A stretch of DNA of 41,601 nucleotides from Porphyromonas uenonis 60-3 (lineage in GTDB: Bacteria > Bacteroidota > Bacteroidia > Bacteroidales > Porphyromonadaceae). Of the stretch, positions 33,298 to 41,601 are shown in pieces. Numbering within the stretch: the stretch's first letter is position 1; every line of letters starts with the position of its first letter. The stretch lies in contig NZ_ACLR01000192.1 of assembly GCF_000174775.1 (NCBI RefSeq), positions 1 to 41,601 of the forward strand, in the 5' to 3' direction. Both the position numbers and the translations under genes were made by a program. Below the pieces are notes generated by a model. It saw nothing but the letters and a program-made list of their open reading frames with translations, was not told where the DNA came from and ran no database searches.

Positions 33298-35313
33298 CTA
33301 TCGGTCTAATCTGTACGGTACATGTGACTGAATCGTCGGCTCCTTGACGTCGCGTATACAACGGGTGAATGCTTCTCTAGTGGAGCCGCTGCTACCACCT
33401 TGCAACTCTATTGCTGCATCGCTCTTAGCACTCCAGTAGTATCTACCCGTCATAATGGATTTGACTGCACTATTGGGGTCGTTCTGTAGCTGATCTATCA
33501 GTCTGATCTCAGCCTCTGTCGGTAGTCGCCAATCACCGAGGGTTACCTCCTGGCCATTGACTATACGCGTCTCCGTATAGAGAGCACAGTCGCATAGAGC
33601 GGTCTCATCAAAAGCTCCTATCTTGTTAGTCCTAGTCCAAGATAGATTCCACCCTGAGTAATCTTGAGTCCAACCATACTCTAGGTAGGACCACTTTTCT
33701 GTGGCTCCAAGCTGAGAGGCTAGCTCAAAGCTGGGAGAGACCATCTGAGCGGTTTCAGCGTCACGCTTTGTGGTAAGCTTAGAGATCTTATTTCCTCCTG
33801 TTAGCACCCAGCGACTACCATTCCAGTATCCTGGCCAGAAGTCTGTCGTCTCTCTCGGCGGGAAGCCTAGGATCATACCTTCGGGTGGGTTCTGTACGGT
33901 GATACGGTAGATGGCTTTGTTGTTTAGTCCGTTATGTGCTAAGGTCCCGTCAGGTCTGAGCGAAGACTTCGTGCCCATCGTGTGGGTAATAAAGAGGGAT
34001 GGATACTGATATACCGTGACCTCTTTATCTAGCTCTGCGATGCCATTGCTGACCTTAATGCGGATCTTCTTGGGAATGTTGTTGATCGGTAGCTTAGACT
34101 GGATCTTGATCTGATTGCCCACCACGGTAACCGTCGGGTACTGATCACTGGAGGTGGGGATAGCTTTTGTTATTGCCTTTCCCGTAGCTCCATTGACATA
34201 GCTGAAGCTAACCTCCACGATCTGGGGCGTGACTGGCTTTTTAGAGGACTCATAAGATATGGTATGAGTCTCCACATTGTAGATATGAGCCTCTTTCTCT
34301 GACACCTCTAGATAGTTAGCTGCTGGGAGATCATACTGATCATCACAGAGAGCCCAGGGGAGGATAGAGAGCGTGCCCGTGATCGCCACAGGCTCTTCGG
34401 GAGTTGTGGAGCCCAGCTTGTGGATGCCGAGCTTCAGGTCGTAGAGCTTATTGGCCGTAAAGTGCGGCTCCGCAGGCGTCAGGGCTACGCGATAGTAGTT
34501 GTTGACAACTGTCATCTCGCCCTCCTTCTTGAGTGGCACGGTGAGGAGGTAGTAGGGAGCCTGGTCGGGATCGCTACTCCAATTACTATAGTAAGAGTAG
34601 AAGAGCTGTGGCTGCTGATCCTGAGTAGCTCGATAGTCATAACTGATGGGTGTAGCTCCGTCAGCTGACTCTTCAGCCGTAAGATATCCACGATCTGTAG
34701 CTCCGACGAACTTGACCTGTATGTCGCCAGTCACTGCATATCCTGTGATATCTACGGTAGGCGTGATGCGTAGCTTGCTGGCGACACGACGTAGCTCAAC
34801 GGCACCGAGCTGCTTGCCCTCAGGGGTCTTTAGGTCGATCTGCTTGGAAGTCTTGCCCTGCATGACAAACTTATCGTTAGGCAGCTTAGCTACCGACTCG
34901 CTAACCGGGATCTTCGCTAGATCGCTCTCTTGCGGTGGAGCTGTGAAGGTCAGGTTGGTCACGACATAGATGTCATACGTAGAGTTGCCATCGAAGCCTC
35001 CCTGCTTATCTTCTGGGATCGGTATACTATAGTTGCCATCCGTGGAGGGCGCTGGAGAGACTGACCAGTAGAGTGCACCTGAACTGTAAAAGAGGATCTG
35101 TAAGCTCTCAATCTTGTTCTCATTAAGAGCTTCAACCCCTGGCTCTGTAGCACGAAGAGAACGTATATCCTGTACGGCTAGTCGTAATGATAGCTGCGCT
35201 GAGGAGTCGTCATCAGGACATGCCACGGGTCTCTCCGCTATACAACCTGATACCATCAGCAGTATCAAGGCATATCCCACTAAGCGGGTAGAAATATCTA
35301 TTAGTCTATTCAT
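33298..35313 (-). CDS. fimD: Fimbrial minor (tip) subunit FimD-like lipoprotein
   Basis: A 671-residue prolipoprotein (V-S-G-C, Cys24). R54-A55 precedes A-L-N-E-N-K-I-E-S-L-Q-I-L-F-Y, the probable arginine-protease processing point. Fimbrillin-like domains follow over about 55-320, with beta domains in the middle. The last 80 residues from about 592 contain G-D-W-R-L-P-T-E-A-E-I, then Y-Y-W-S-A and R-C-I-R-D-V, the pattern of DUF1566/FISUMP-like C-type-lectin folds. This terminal domain is a good candidate for receptor binding at the fimbrial tip. Order and length match P. gingivalis FimD (about 670 residues). Confidence 0.83.
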   Translation of the reverse strand: MNRLIDISTRLVGYALILLMVSGCIAERPVACPDDDSSAQLSLRLAVQDIRSLRATEPGVEALNENKIESLQILFYSSGALYWSVSPAPSTDGNYSIPIPEDKQGGFDGNSTYDIYVVTNLTFTAPPQESDLAKIPVSESVAKLPNDKFVMQGKTSKQIDLKTPEGKQLGAVELRRVASKLRITPTVDITGYAVTGDIQVKFVGATDRGYLTAEESADGATPISYDYRATQDQQPQLFYSYYSNWSSDPDQAPYYLLTVPLKKEGEMTVVNNYYRVALTPAEPHFTANKLYDLKLGIHKLGSTTPEEPVAITGTLSILPWALCDDQYDLPAANYLEVSEKEAHIYNVETHTISYESSKKPVTPQIVEVSFSYVNGATGKAITKAIPTSSDQYPTVTVVGNQIKIQSKLPINNIPKKIRIKVSNGIAELDKEVTVYQYPSLFITHTMGTKSSLRPDGTLAHNGLNNKAIYRITVQNPPEGMILGFPPRETTDFWPGYWNGSRWVLTGGNKISKLTTKRDAETAQMVSPSFELASQLGATEKWSYLEYGWTQDYSGWNLSWTRTNKIGAFDETALCDCALYTETRIVNGQEVTLGDWRLPTEAEIRLIDQLQNDPNSAVKSIMTGRYYWSAKSDAAIELQGGSSGSTREAFTRCIRDVKEPTIQSHVPYRLDR

Positions 35314-35338
35314 AATCTATGATGCTTCTAATGGTTTG

Positions 35339-36658
35339 CTAAGCATGCTTCTGACAGATCTTGATACCCTCCTTAGGCATCCCTGCCCCTACTAGGTCTA
35401 GATACTCCGAGGTGAAGAGTAGCTGCGTGCAGCGCAGGTTAACGCCTGCGGGCTTCGTAGCGATCACCCGAATGGTGTACTCGGTAGTGCCATCGGCTAA
35501 TCCCTCTCGTACGGCGCCCCCTGTGATGTCAAAGCGGAAGTCAAGAGCATTGGTCAGTGTGGCGCGCCACTTAGAGGGGTCGCTGCTGGAGCTTATCTTG
35601 ACCTTGAACTCGGCAGCCTCTGTGTCGGTCACGTAGTAGGTCTCCGTAGGAGAAGGAGTGATGCTCACGATCTTAGGCACCTCGAGCTTCTTCTCACTCG
35701 TCTCTACATCCCAGGGCAAGACTTCCGTCTTCAGCAGTAATGCGTTGTGCGCTCCGATCTTGGTGATCGTACCTGTTAGCTGGTAGTGATGATTGCGATG
35801 CAGTGCGTAGTGATGGTCGGCATCACTCGTCTCATCATTGACATAGGCCGTATAGGTTGTAGGAACTCCATTATAGAGAGCCTCAACGGTCAGAATAGGC
35901 GCATGGCCTGTCGTATCGCTATCGAGACTCTCGTAGGTGTAGAGCGTCTTGTCTGGGATATAAGTTGTCGTTGCGTTGTTGACTAGCGTAACCTTCTCGG
36001 CGTTGCTGTAGATCCAGGTCTCGCCCAGGTGATAAGAGGCGGGTGTCAAAAGCATACTGGTCTTAGGCAAGCGACTGATCGAAACGCTACGGATGATGAT
36101 CTGGTCATCGGTCGCCGTCTCCTGCTTCAAGTCGAGCGTGATCTTAGCTCTCGAGCGAACCAAGGCGATTGTCACCTCATTCTTCTGATCTTTCGTGAGG
36201 GTAGCTGTACCCTGACCGATCAGCAACATCGGCTGAGGCTCTGTCACACTGCTGGGGTCCTTATCAGGGATAGCCATGCCGAGCAGGTCTTGCTTGAAGA
36301 CGATCTTATTGAGTGCGTCGCTCATAGCGGGACTCTCGTTGGCAATGACGTAGATATCCTTAGCTCCTTCGTGAGCCTCCACACGTAGCCAGTCGCTGAG
36401 ATCGGTCGGAGAGCTAAAGCTCTGCTGTGCATCTAGAGCTCCTCCCGCCTTATTGAAGACTAGGATACGGATCGTCTGCACGGGCAAGTCCTCTACGAGG
36501 AGCTCTCCCCCGCGCAGGGTCATCGTCGGAATAGAGAGCTGTACGGTGGCAGGCTCTAAAGTCTCTCTCAGCTCACTGCGCTTACACCCTGAGAGCACTG
36601 TCAAGAGGAGTGCCGATAGTGCGAGCAGCGTTGTAAGTATAGGTCTATATGGTTTCAT
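35339..36658 (-). CDS. fimC: Fimbrial minor subunit FimC-like lipoprotein
   Basis: A 439-residue prolipoprotein (V-L-S-G-C, Cys25). R49-G50 precedes the strand V-Q-T-I-R-I-L-V-F-N and is the likely protease cut. The N-terminal fimbrillin domain has the conserved S-R-A-K-I-T-L-D segment near 165-172, which corresponds to the R-A-K/M-x-x-x strand of FimA. The mid-domain ends in V-L-P-W-D-V, the P-W motif common at fimbrillin C-termini, followed by an extra domain of about 110 residues. Length agrees with P. gingivalis FimC (about 450 residues). It starts 31 bp after fimB. Confidence 0.82.
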   Translation of the reverse strand: MKPYRPILTTLLALSALLLTVLSGCKRSELRETLEPATVQLSIPTMTLRGGELLVEDLPVQTIRILVFNKAGGALDAQQSFSSPTDLSDWLRVEAHEGAKDIYVIANESPAMSDALNKIVFKQDLLGMAIPDKDPSSVTEPQPMLLIGQGTATLTKDQKNEVTIALVRSRAKITLDLKQETATDDQIIIRSVSISRLPKTSMLLTPASYHLGETWIYSNAEKVTLVNNATTTYIPDKTLYTYESLDSDTTGHAPILTVEALYNGVPTTYTAYVNDETSDADHHYALHRNHHYQLTGTITKIGAHNALLLKTEVLPWDVETSEKKLEVPKIVSITPSPTETYYVTDTEAAEFKVKISSSSDPSKWRATLTNALDFRFDITGGAVREGLADGTTEYTIRVIATKPAGVNLRCTQLLFTSEYLDLVGAGMPKEGIKICQKHA

Positions 36659-36689
36659 AGGATTTCAAGCTTTGCATGTGAATGAGACT

Positions 36690-37637
36690 TTAGTAGATGA
36701 CAAACTGATGTACGACATTCCACGGGGTCACAACGACCTGCACGGATATATCTCCAGATCGCATGTCGATGAGTACGTTGAGCATCTTGCCTATCTCAGG
36801 TAGTAGGAGCGTGCCTCGTGAGTCCTTGGTAAAGCTCTCTAAGCAGTTGTCGCCGACGTAGAAGTCTAGCTGGAATGGCTTGCTCTCGATAGGCGGGTAG
36901 ACCCTAAAGGGTGCTATGTGATAGTCGCCCGTAGAGCTATCTAGAGAGCCCGTCAGACGGTAGGTCGTGGGGTTACCACCGTATGTGTCAACTATAGAGT
37001 AGTTGTCTAGGGACTTACCGAATAGTATCTGGGCTGCAGCGTAGTTTGTCGGGTCAAAAGCTTGTCTCTTATACCCCTGGCGGTTTAGCCACTGCTCATA
37101 GCCTAGGACTGTCACATTGACCTGACAGGTGCGTCGGTAAATGTCTACAGTAGCAGGCTTGCCTAGCTCGAGCTTGCCGTAGACTTGCTCTCGGTCTAGT
37201 CGGCCAGAAAATAGGTCTGTGGGGTACTGTCCAAAGCCGTCTGCACGCTGTAGTGGCATCTGGACATCCTCGATACGCTGTACGGACTCTAGACGAGCCA
37301 TATCAGCAGTTGTTACATTACCCCAAGCGACGAAAGTGAGCGACTTAGGGCCGTAGTGCTCGATGTGAATAGGTTTGCGGGCCTTGATCTCCTTAGCGTT
37401 GAGGAGGATCTTGTCAAGGCGCTTGCCAGACTCATCAAACGTGAAGAGAACCACGTTCTCTACATCCCCATCAGAGGTTATATCCTTGTTGGAGATATCT
37501 ACAGCTCGTACGGTCAGCTCGAAAGGTTGGGGACAATCCTCGAGATCCTCTGCGATGCAGCCAGACAAGAGGGCTATCATCGACACTGTCCACGCCGTGA
37601 TCGCTGTCTTATTGATCCATCTCTGTACGATATTCAT
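36690..37637 (-). CDS. fimB: Fimbrial anchor and length regulator FimB (Mfa2 family)
   Basis: A 315-residue lipoprotein. The signal ends L-L-S-G-C (Cys27), followed by I-A-E-D-L-E-D-C-P, the C-x-x-D-L-x-x-C-P opening of the FimB/Mfa2 anchor family. The body has N-V-V-L-F-T-F-D-E-S-G near 62-72 and V-V-T-P-W-N-V-V near the C-terminus. It lacks the R-A/G site placed as in the polymerising subunits, which fits a protein that stays in the outer membrane, ends polymerisation and sets fimbrial length. The gene is full length here. In some P. gingivalis laboratory strains it is truncated, giving overlong fimbriae. It is separated from fimA by 215 bp containing a stem-loop. Confidence 0.9.
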   Translation of the reverse strand: MNIVQRWINKTAITAWTVSMIALLSGCIAEDLEDCPQPFELTVRAVDISNKDITSDGDVENVVLFTFDESGKRLDKILLNAKEIKARKPIHIEHYGPKSLTFVAWGNVTTADMARLESVQRIEDVQMPLQRADGFGQYPTDLFSGRLDREQVYGKLELGKPATVDIYRRTCQVNVTVLGYEQWLNRQGYKRQAFDPTNYAAAQILFGKSLDNYSIVDTYGGNPTTYRLTGSLDSSTGDYHIAPFRVYPPIESKPFQLDFYVGDNCLESFTKDSRGTLLLPEIGKMLNVLIDMRSGDISVQVVVTPWNVVHQFVIY

Positions 37638-37801
37638 ATTAGTGTCTCAATGGGGTGCTTAAAGTAAAGAGTAACAAGTGGGAGAGGCTGCCGTCAAACG
37701 ACATCTGATCGTGTGTCTGACTATCAAATTATTATGAAGCAAGGAAAGATGACCGAGCAAGCGTATGACGCAGGCTCTCCGACTTGTGATAGAGACGGCT
37801 C

Positions 37802-37831
37802 TAGAGCCACCACAACTAGCCGGTGGCTCTA
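37802..37831 (-). terminator. Intercistronic stem-loop after fimA
   Basis: A perfect 10-bp stem TAGAGCCACC/GGTGGCTCTA (37802-37811 with 37822-37831) and a 10-nt loop, 22 bp downstream of the fimA stop. No T-run follows, so partial termination or protection of fimA mRNA from 3' decay is more likely than complete termination. Either would give more FimA than FimB-E. Confidence 0.75.
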
Positions 37832-37852
37832 AAGCTATCTGTAGAGAGCGTC

Positions 37853-39022
37853 TTACCAGACGACTTCTTGCTTGACGATGTTCCAAGGAGTAACCTTGCA
37901 CATGACATCGAGGTTAGCCTTCTCCTGTGTTGGCTCCTCAGGAGAGTTCGTACCAGGGCCAGTGATCGTAAGAGAGATCTCGTACTTGTTGTTGCGTACG
38001 ATACCCTTCTTGTCAGTCGTGCCTGTGAATGTGTAGCCGTCCTTCTCCCAGTTAACTAGGACAGGGTAGAAAGTAGAGTGATCTGTCTCAGATACGATCC
38101 ATCCAGCAGCTACAGCCTCCTTAGCCTGATCAGCTGTTAGAGCTGCGCCACCTTTCTGTGTGAGCTCGCCCTTGATGCAGAGGATCGTTGGGTGCTCTGC
38201 GGAGTTGTTCTCTAGCACGTAGAAGCCCTTGCCCGTCATAGTCTCAGAGATCTCGGTGATAGCCATCTTGAGCTCTGCCATCTCCTTGTAGTTAGCCTTT
38301 GGAGTGTACTTGTTGTCAGCCTGGCCGAAGTGCTGCTCACCATAGAGGTAGTTAGGATCAGCGTTAACAAGAGATGCGCCGAAGACGTTAGACTGCTTCT
38401 TAGCGATAAGTGCCATGATAGCGCCCTTGTCAAACTTGACATTGTAGAGATCCTTGTACTGAGTTGCGAAGTCAACCTTTACACTGGTAAAAGACATACC
38501 AGCGTGGATGTGCTTGAGCTGCATAGGATCATTAGAGATGTGATTGCCGTCACCATCTGCATAGCCGTAGAAGTTCTTGCCCTTCTTGAGCGTTACCGGA
38601 GTAGCGTCAGAGGTGAGCATGTGCTTGCCCTTAGCTGGATCTTGATCGTCAGCACCTAGCTCATGGGTCATAGCGAGAGCATCATTTAGAGACTTGCCCT
38701 GGAAATCAGTCCCCTCGAAGTTAGCAACAACGAGTAGCGTCTTGGTACCAGCGGTGGTCTCGATATCCTTGACCTCGAGATCACCAGCCGTGGCAGCCTC
38801 CTTGTAGGCAACCTGTGCCTGACCTTCGTAGACCATGACGGCTAGGGTCTTAACCTGCATATCGGCAGTGCCTGCGCCATCCTCATAAGCTCTGAGGTCG
38901 GCAGACTTGATAGCAACGCTGATGGTAGCGTCTGTCTCGGACTTGACATCGTCCTTTTTGTTGCACGCTGTGAAAGCGAGCGTGAGAGCCACGAGGCTCA
39001 GTAGGAAAAGCTTACTTTTCAT
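37853..39022 (-). CDS. fimA: Major fimbrillin FimA (type V pilin)
   Basis: A 389-residue prolipoprotein (signal with F-T-A-C, Cys20). Many stretches match P. gingivalis FimA as I recall it: D-A-T-I-S-V-A-I-K, G-K-N-F-Y-G-Y, N-H-I-S-N-D-P, L-I-A-K-K-Q-S-N-V-F-G-A-S-L-V-N-A-D, H-P-T-I-L-C, Y-P-V-L-V-N and L-T-I-T-G-P-G-T-N. R44-A45 stands where the Arg-gingipain cut R46-A47 frees the donor-strand groove in P. gingivalis, so an equivalent outer-membrane protease is expected. The C-terminus V-T-P-W-N-I-V-K-Q-E-V-V-W supplies the donor strand. It is third in the operon, 45 bp after the DUF3868 gene, with no promoter seen in that gap. Confidence 0.95.
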   Translation of the reverse strand: MKSKLFLLSLVALTLAFTACNKKDDVKSETDATISVAIKSADLRAYEDGAGTADMQVKTLAVMVYEGQAQVAYKEAATAGDLEVKDIETTAGTKTLLVVANFEGTDFQGKSLNDALAMTHELGADDQDPAKGKHMLTSDATPVTLKKGKNFYGYADGDGNHISNDPMQLKHIHAGMSFTSVKVDFATQYKDLYNVKFDKGAIMALIAKKQSNVFGASLVNADPNYLYGEQHFGQADNKYTPKANYKEMAELKMAITEISETMTGKGFYVLENNSAEHPTILCIKGELTQKGGAALTADQAKEAVAAGWIVSETDHSTFYPVLVNWEKDGYTFTGTTDKKGIVRNNKYEISLTITGPGTNSPEEPTQEKANLDVMCKVTPWNIVKQEVVW

Positions 39023-39067
39023 AATAGTTGATTTGATTAGTGGTGAATATTTAGTTTGATTATCTGC

Positions 39068-40522
39068 TTAGAAGTTGTCCTGCATATAGTGTAGGAACTC
39101 ATCGAGGTTGTACTGAGCATCGGGCAGACCGAGCTGTGCAGCCTTGGTTAGGTAGGTACGAGCATCATCGTACTGCCCATTATAGGCGTAGGCGATGCCC
39201 AGGATGGTGTAGAGCTTCGTATTCTTCTTGTATCGCTCTAGTAGCTTGACGGCCTGCGCATAGCGACCTGCCTCAAAGTCCATGATCGCCGCATTGGTCG
39301 CAGGCTCGACAGCATTGGGGAAAGCGTCTGCAGCGATCGCCCAGGTCTCGTACCGCTCAGCACTGCCGGCGGGGTAACTATTGGCCACCAGATTGACCTC
39401 GGCTAGGCTGAGGTGTGTCGGGTGCTTCTTGATTACCTCCTTGGCCTCGGTTAGGTCAAAGCCCTTGACGACAAAGGAGAAGGTGATGACGGTGCGACGT
39501 AGTGGCGGGTAGTACGTCTGTAGCAGGTGGGCATAGGTCTTGCCATTGTCTATAGCACGTAGGGCTGCGGTGCGCTCGCTGGCGGGTCGCTCCTGGAGTA
39601 TCTGGAGGATCTGCTCCTTATAGTCAACGCTGCTCTCCTCGATGGCGGCTCGTAGTCCGTCCCAGTCGGCACCCATAGCGCGTGAAGTGTAGTGATTCTT
39701 GAAGCGTGGATAGGTGCGTACGAGGTAAGCAGCTATGCTCTCGACACGACCCTCAGAGAGTCTCTGGTTGAGGTCAGCACTACCCTCTGGCGAAGCGTAT
39801 CCAGTCAATGAGAGTGCATCGACAGTGAGAGCGCTATTGGTGGTGAGCTCCTGGAGCTTGTTGTCTATACGCTTGACCTCAGCGCGGTTATTACCGAGGT
39901 TCAGATTCAGATTCGTCTTATTGACTGGGAAGGTAATCATGGCCGTGAGGCTCTCCTCACGACGCTTGGTCTCCTCACCCTCAGGTACGAGCATCGCATA
40001 GCGATAAGTAGGCTGATAGAGCGGAGCGAGCGCATTAGGTGTCAGTGAAGCGGTATAGTCGCCTAGGTCGCACTCAGCACATCCGGAGCTCTTAGCACGG
40101 AGTAGACAAGAGGCGTCTTTCATCCATAGCGCAAAAGGTACCTCTATCGTGTACTGATAGCTCTGCTCCCGGTGCTTGCTGCGTATGATGTCTGCCTCGA
40201 TGCTTTTGCGTCGGAGCATGATAGCCCGAGTGCGTCCTGAGATAAGTATAGGAGGCAATGCGAGCTGATTAGAGTCAGCATTGGACTGCAGGACAGGGGT
40301 GACCTCTAGGACCGTGTTACTGTTGAGACGAGTCATCTCGGTCAGGTCGAGTGTGAAGTCTACCAAAGCCTTGTCTCCATGTCTTGTCACGACGGTCTGC
40401 GAGGTACTCTTGATCCCCTGTAGGGGATTCATCTCCTGGCGCTGTGCGGATAGCGTCGACAGGGAGCATAGCATCAGGAGAGCCATCCAGGCGAGTGACA
40501 TATTACATATAGTGTGTCTCAT
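39068..40522 (-). CDS. DUF3868/OmpA-domain protein of the fimbrial operon
   Basis: A 484-residue envelope protein. The signal peptide ends L-S-A-Q (about 26). An N-terminal beta domain of the DUF3868 type (about 27-200) has a C-A-E-C-D-L-G-D-Y segment. An OmpA-like domain (about 210-355) contains T-G-Y-A-S-P-E-G-S and N-Q-R-L-S-E-G-R-V, and TPR-like helices close the protein (385-480). Members of this type precede fimbrillin genes in many Bacteroidota. In P. gingivalis the equivalents are pg2130/pg2131 upstream of fimA. An outer-membrane support or peptidoglycan-tethering function is inferred. Confidence 0.87.
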   Translation of the reverse strand: MRHTICNMSLAWMALLMLCSLSTLSAQRQEMNPLQGIKSTSQTVVTRHGDKALVDFTLDLTEMTRLNSNTVLEVTPVLQSNADSNQLALPPILISGRTRAIMLRRKSIEADIIRSKHREQSYQYTIEVPFALWMKDASCLLRAKSSGCAECDLGDYTASLTPNALAPLYQPTYRYAMLVPEGEETKRREESLTAMITFPVNKTNLNLNLGNNRAEVKRIDNKLQELTTNSALTVDALSLTGYASPEGSADLNQRLSEGRVESIAAYLVRTYPRFKNHYTSRAMGADWDGLRAAIEESSVDYKEQILQILQERPASERTAALRAIDNGKTYAHLLQTYYPPLRRTVITFSFVVKGFDLTEAKEVIKKHPTHLSLAEVNLVANSYPAGSAERYETWAIAADAFPNAVEPATNAAIMDFEAGRYAQAVKLLERYKKNTKLYTILGIAYAYNGQYDDARTYLTKAAQLGLPDAQYNLDEFLHYMQDNF

Positions 40523-40555
40523 ATCTTCTCTGCTTATATTATCGTGTGATGTAAT

Positions 40556-41134
40556 CTAGAAGAGGTAAATCAGTGAAAGCGTTGCTTTGGTCGGGCCGAA
40601 GTAGTTCTTCTTCTCTTTGGCGACCACCTTACCACAGTGCTCACAATTGTACCTTGTGTAGTCAAAGAGTGCGTAGCCCGCACTGATAGAGGCTTCCAGA
40701 TTCCAGTGCTTAGCAAGTACCCACTCATATCCGTAGGTGATACCGACACCATATCCCCACCCCTGCAGGCGGTAATCTTTGAGGCGCTTGAGACGACCTA
40801 TGGGGACGTTGAGTCTATTGACATTGTAAAAACCGACGAGACCATGAAGACCGAAGAAATGGCCATTGAACGCCTCGCAGAGGTAGTAACGAGCCTCAGG
40901 TAGGACGGAGAAGTGCATCCATTTCAAGCCTGTCTCCTTATTGATCGGATTGATGAAGTTGTACCCACCCGATAGATCGATGGTCCAGCGTGGTGCGACC
41001 CGGACCTCAATGCCAAGATTGGGTGTAGCAGTCCCCCAGTAGAGGAAATTGGTCTTGATCCCAACATCCTGCGCCGTGCACCATGTTATGGTGGCCAGCA
41101 GGGAGATAAGGAGAGAGATAAGTCTATTTTTCAT
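40556..41134 (-). CDS. DUF3575 outer-membrane protein, first gene of the fim operon
   Basis: The start at 41134 (MKNRLISLLISLLATITW) gives a signal peptide ending C-T-A-Q; the longer frame to 41179 adds 15 unlikely residues. The 192-residue product is a predicted beta barrel: alternating strands with I-K-T-N-F-L-Y-W-G-T-A-T-P-N-L-G-I-E at the mature N-terminus, and a C-terminal aromatic (L-S-L-I-Y-L-F). Both features are typical of DUF3575. A C-E-H-C pair near 179-182 may be a disulphide or metal site. It is paired with the DUF3868 gene 33 bp downstream, as in other type V fimbrial loci. Confidence 0.87.
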   Translation of the reverse strand: MKNRLISLLISLLATITWCTAQDVGIKTNFLYWGTATPNLGIEVRVAPRWTIDLSGGYNFINPINKETGLKWMHFSVLPEARYYLCEAFNGHFFGLHGLVGFYNVNRLNVPIGRLKRLKDYRLQGWGYGVGITYGYEWVLAKHWNLEASISAGYALFDYTRYNCEHCGKVVAKEKKNYFGPTKATLSLIYLF

Positions 41135-41241
41135 ACGGTTTGCAATAACGGGTTCATGACTAATCTGGAAGGGAGGCATCTCCTGTACCTAATGTTCATC
41201 TCGTGATCGAGGTAGTTGATCTGTCTCCTAGGTTTCTGTTG

Positions 41242-41249
41242 CAAAATTA
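41242..41249 (-). promoter_or_regulatory. -7 box of the fim operon
   Basis: TAATTTTG on the minus strand, matching TAnnTTTG. Transcription should begin near 41235, about 100 nt before the DUF3575 start. No proper TTTG lies 19-21 bp upstream, which suggests dependence on an activator. Confidence 0.6.
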
Positions 41250-41270
41250 GACTTCAGCGGTGTTAAATAT

Positions 41271-41340
41271 CTTATCAATTGCGGACAAAAACTTGTCATA
41301 TTCGGACAGGATTACATGGCGCACTTGTCATTTTCGGACA
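41271..41340 (-). promoter_or_regulatory. Three direct-repeat operator sites upstream of the fim promoter
   Basis: Three 17-bp copies on the plus strand: CTTATCAATTGCGGACA (41271-41287), CTTGTCATATTCGGACA (41292-41308) and CTTGTCATTTTCGGACA (41324-41340). Starts are 21 and 32 bp apart, two and three helical turns, so all face the same side of the DNA. They lie about 36-105 bp upstream of the predicted start. This geometry is typical of a response-regulator activator. In P. gingivalis FimR acts at the promoter of the first gene of this cluster, making a FimR-like protein the obvious candidate. Confidence 0.75.
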
Positions 41341-41500
41341 TGACATCATATCTAATGTGTTGATGTATAGTGTATTGTTGGTGCCAAGGGCCTAAATATC
41401 GACAAGAGCCTCTACAAGATGGTTATTTCTTGATAAGATATAAAATGACAGTCCCGCTTGCCCAGAGTTGACGCATGATATACGATGAGTTCCTCTACGC

Positions 41501-41601
41501 CTCTATGGAGGAAATCGCAAATATCCAGTGAGGAAACGAACTTTTTCCACGGAGCCGGGAAATGAAACTTCGGAAGAATGAAATGAAACTTCGGAAGAAG
41601 C
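41501..41601. repeat. Intergenic 21-bp-phased palindrome array, copy 5 (cut by window edge)
   Basis: Cores start near 41501, 41524, 41547, 41568 and 41589. From 41547 the sequence follows the 93-bp unit of copy 3 (CCACGGAGCCGGG, then two CTTCGGAAG units) with three differences over 51 bp, before the window ends. The preceding 41341-41500 shows no gene, but 41467-41517 resembles the flank of copy 4. Confidence 0.82.

Overview
The window looks like chromosomal DNA from an anaerobic Bacteroidota species, most likely a Porphyromonas. Four things support this. The fimA-B-C-D-E type V fimbrial locus closely resembles that of P. gingivalis. There is a probable type IX secretion sorting domain. ruvC lies next to a DUF4286 gene. 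Several operon starts carry Bacteroidota -7 boxes (TAnnTTTG), and purine-rich Shine-Dalgarno sites are mostly absent. No rRNA or tRNA gene was seen.

Layout, left to right. (1) 1-181: start of a tyrosine recombinase gene that runs off the left edge. (2) 468-8274: a module bounded by two 226-bp direct repeats about 98% identical. It holds a ten-gene minus-strand operon: a cytosolic domain-TM-OmpA protein, a small basic protein, a TerB-like protein, a 104-aa protein, a membrane-anchored helical-repeat protein, a lipoprotein, two small proteins, pyroglutamyl peptidase and a voltage-sensor-type channel with an aberrant selectivity filter. No described system with this composition is known to me, so it is the best candidate here for an undescribed envelope or stress/defence system. 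(3) 8406-11915: a plus-strand heterodimeric ABC transporter. (4) 12133-18042: a minus-strand operon of phosphoglucomutase, a large TPR-like protein, phosphoglycerate kinase and a GNAT acetyltransferase. (5) 18646-27192: a cobalamin riboswitch ahead of two surface protein genes, the second coding for about 2328 residues with CUB-like, beta-helix, DUF4465 and C-terminal sorting domains. (6) 27205-31106: an operon of DUF4286, ruvC, a secreted alpha/beta hydrolase and a BspA-type leucine-rich repeat protein. (7) 31459-41340: the fimbrial operon (DUF3575, DUF3868/OmpA, FimA, FimB, FimC, FimD, FimE). It has a three-copy direct-repeat operator candidate upstream and a stem-loop after fimA.

A family of intergenic elements runs through the window near 468, 7964, 18238, 31198 and 41501. 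Each is a run of short imperfect palindromes spaced 21-22 bp apart, two turns of the helix. Two copies contain a 93-bp unit with nested symmetry (18282-18374 and, inverted, 31221-31313). Four of the five lie upstream of predicted operon promoters. I do not recognise this family.
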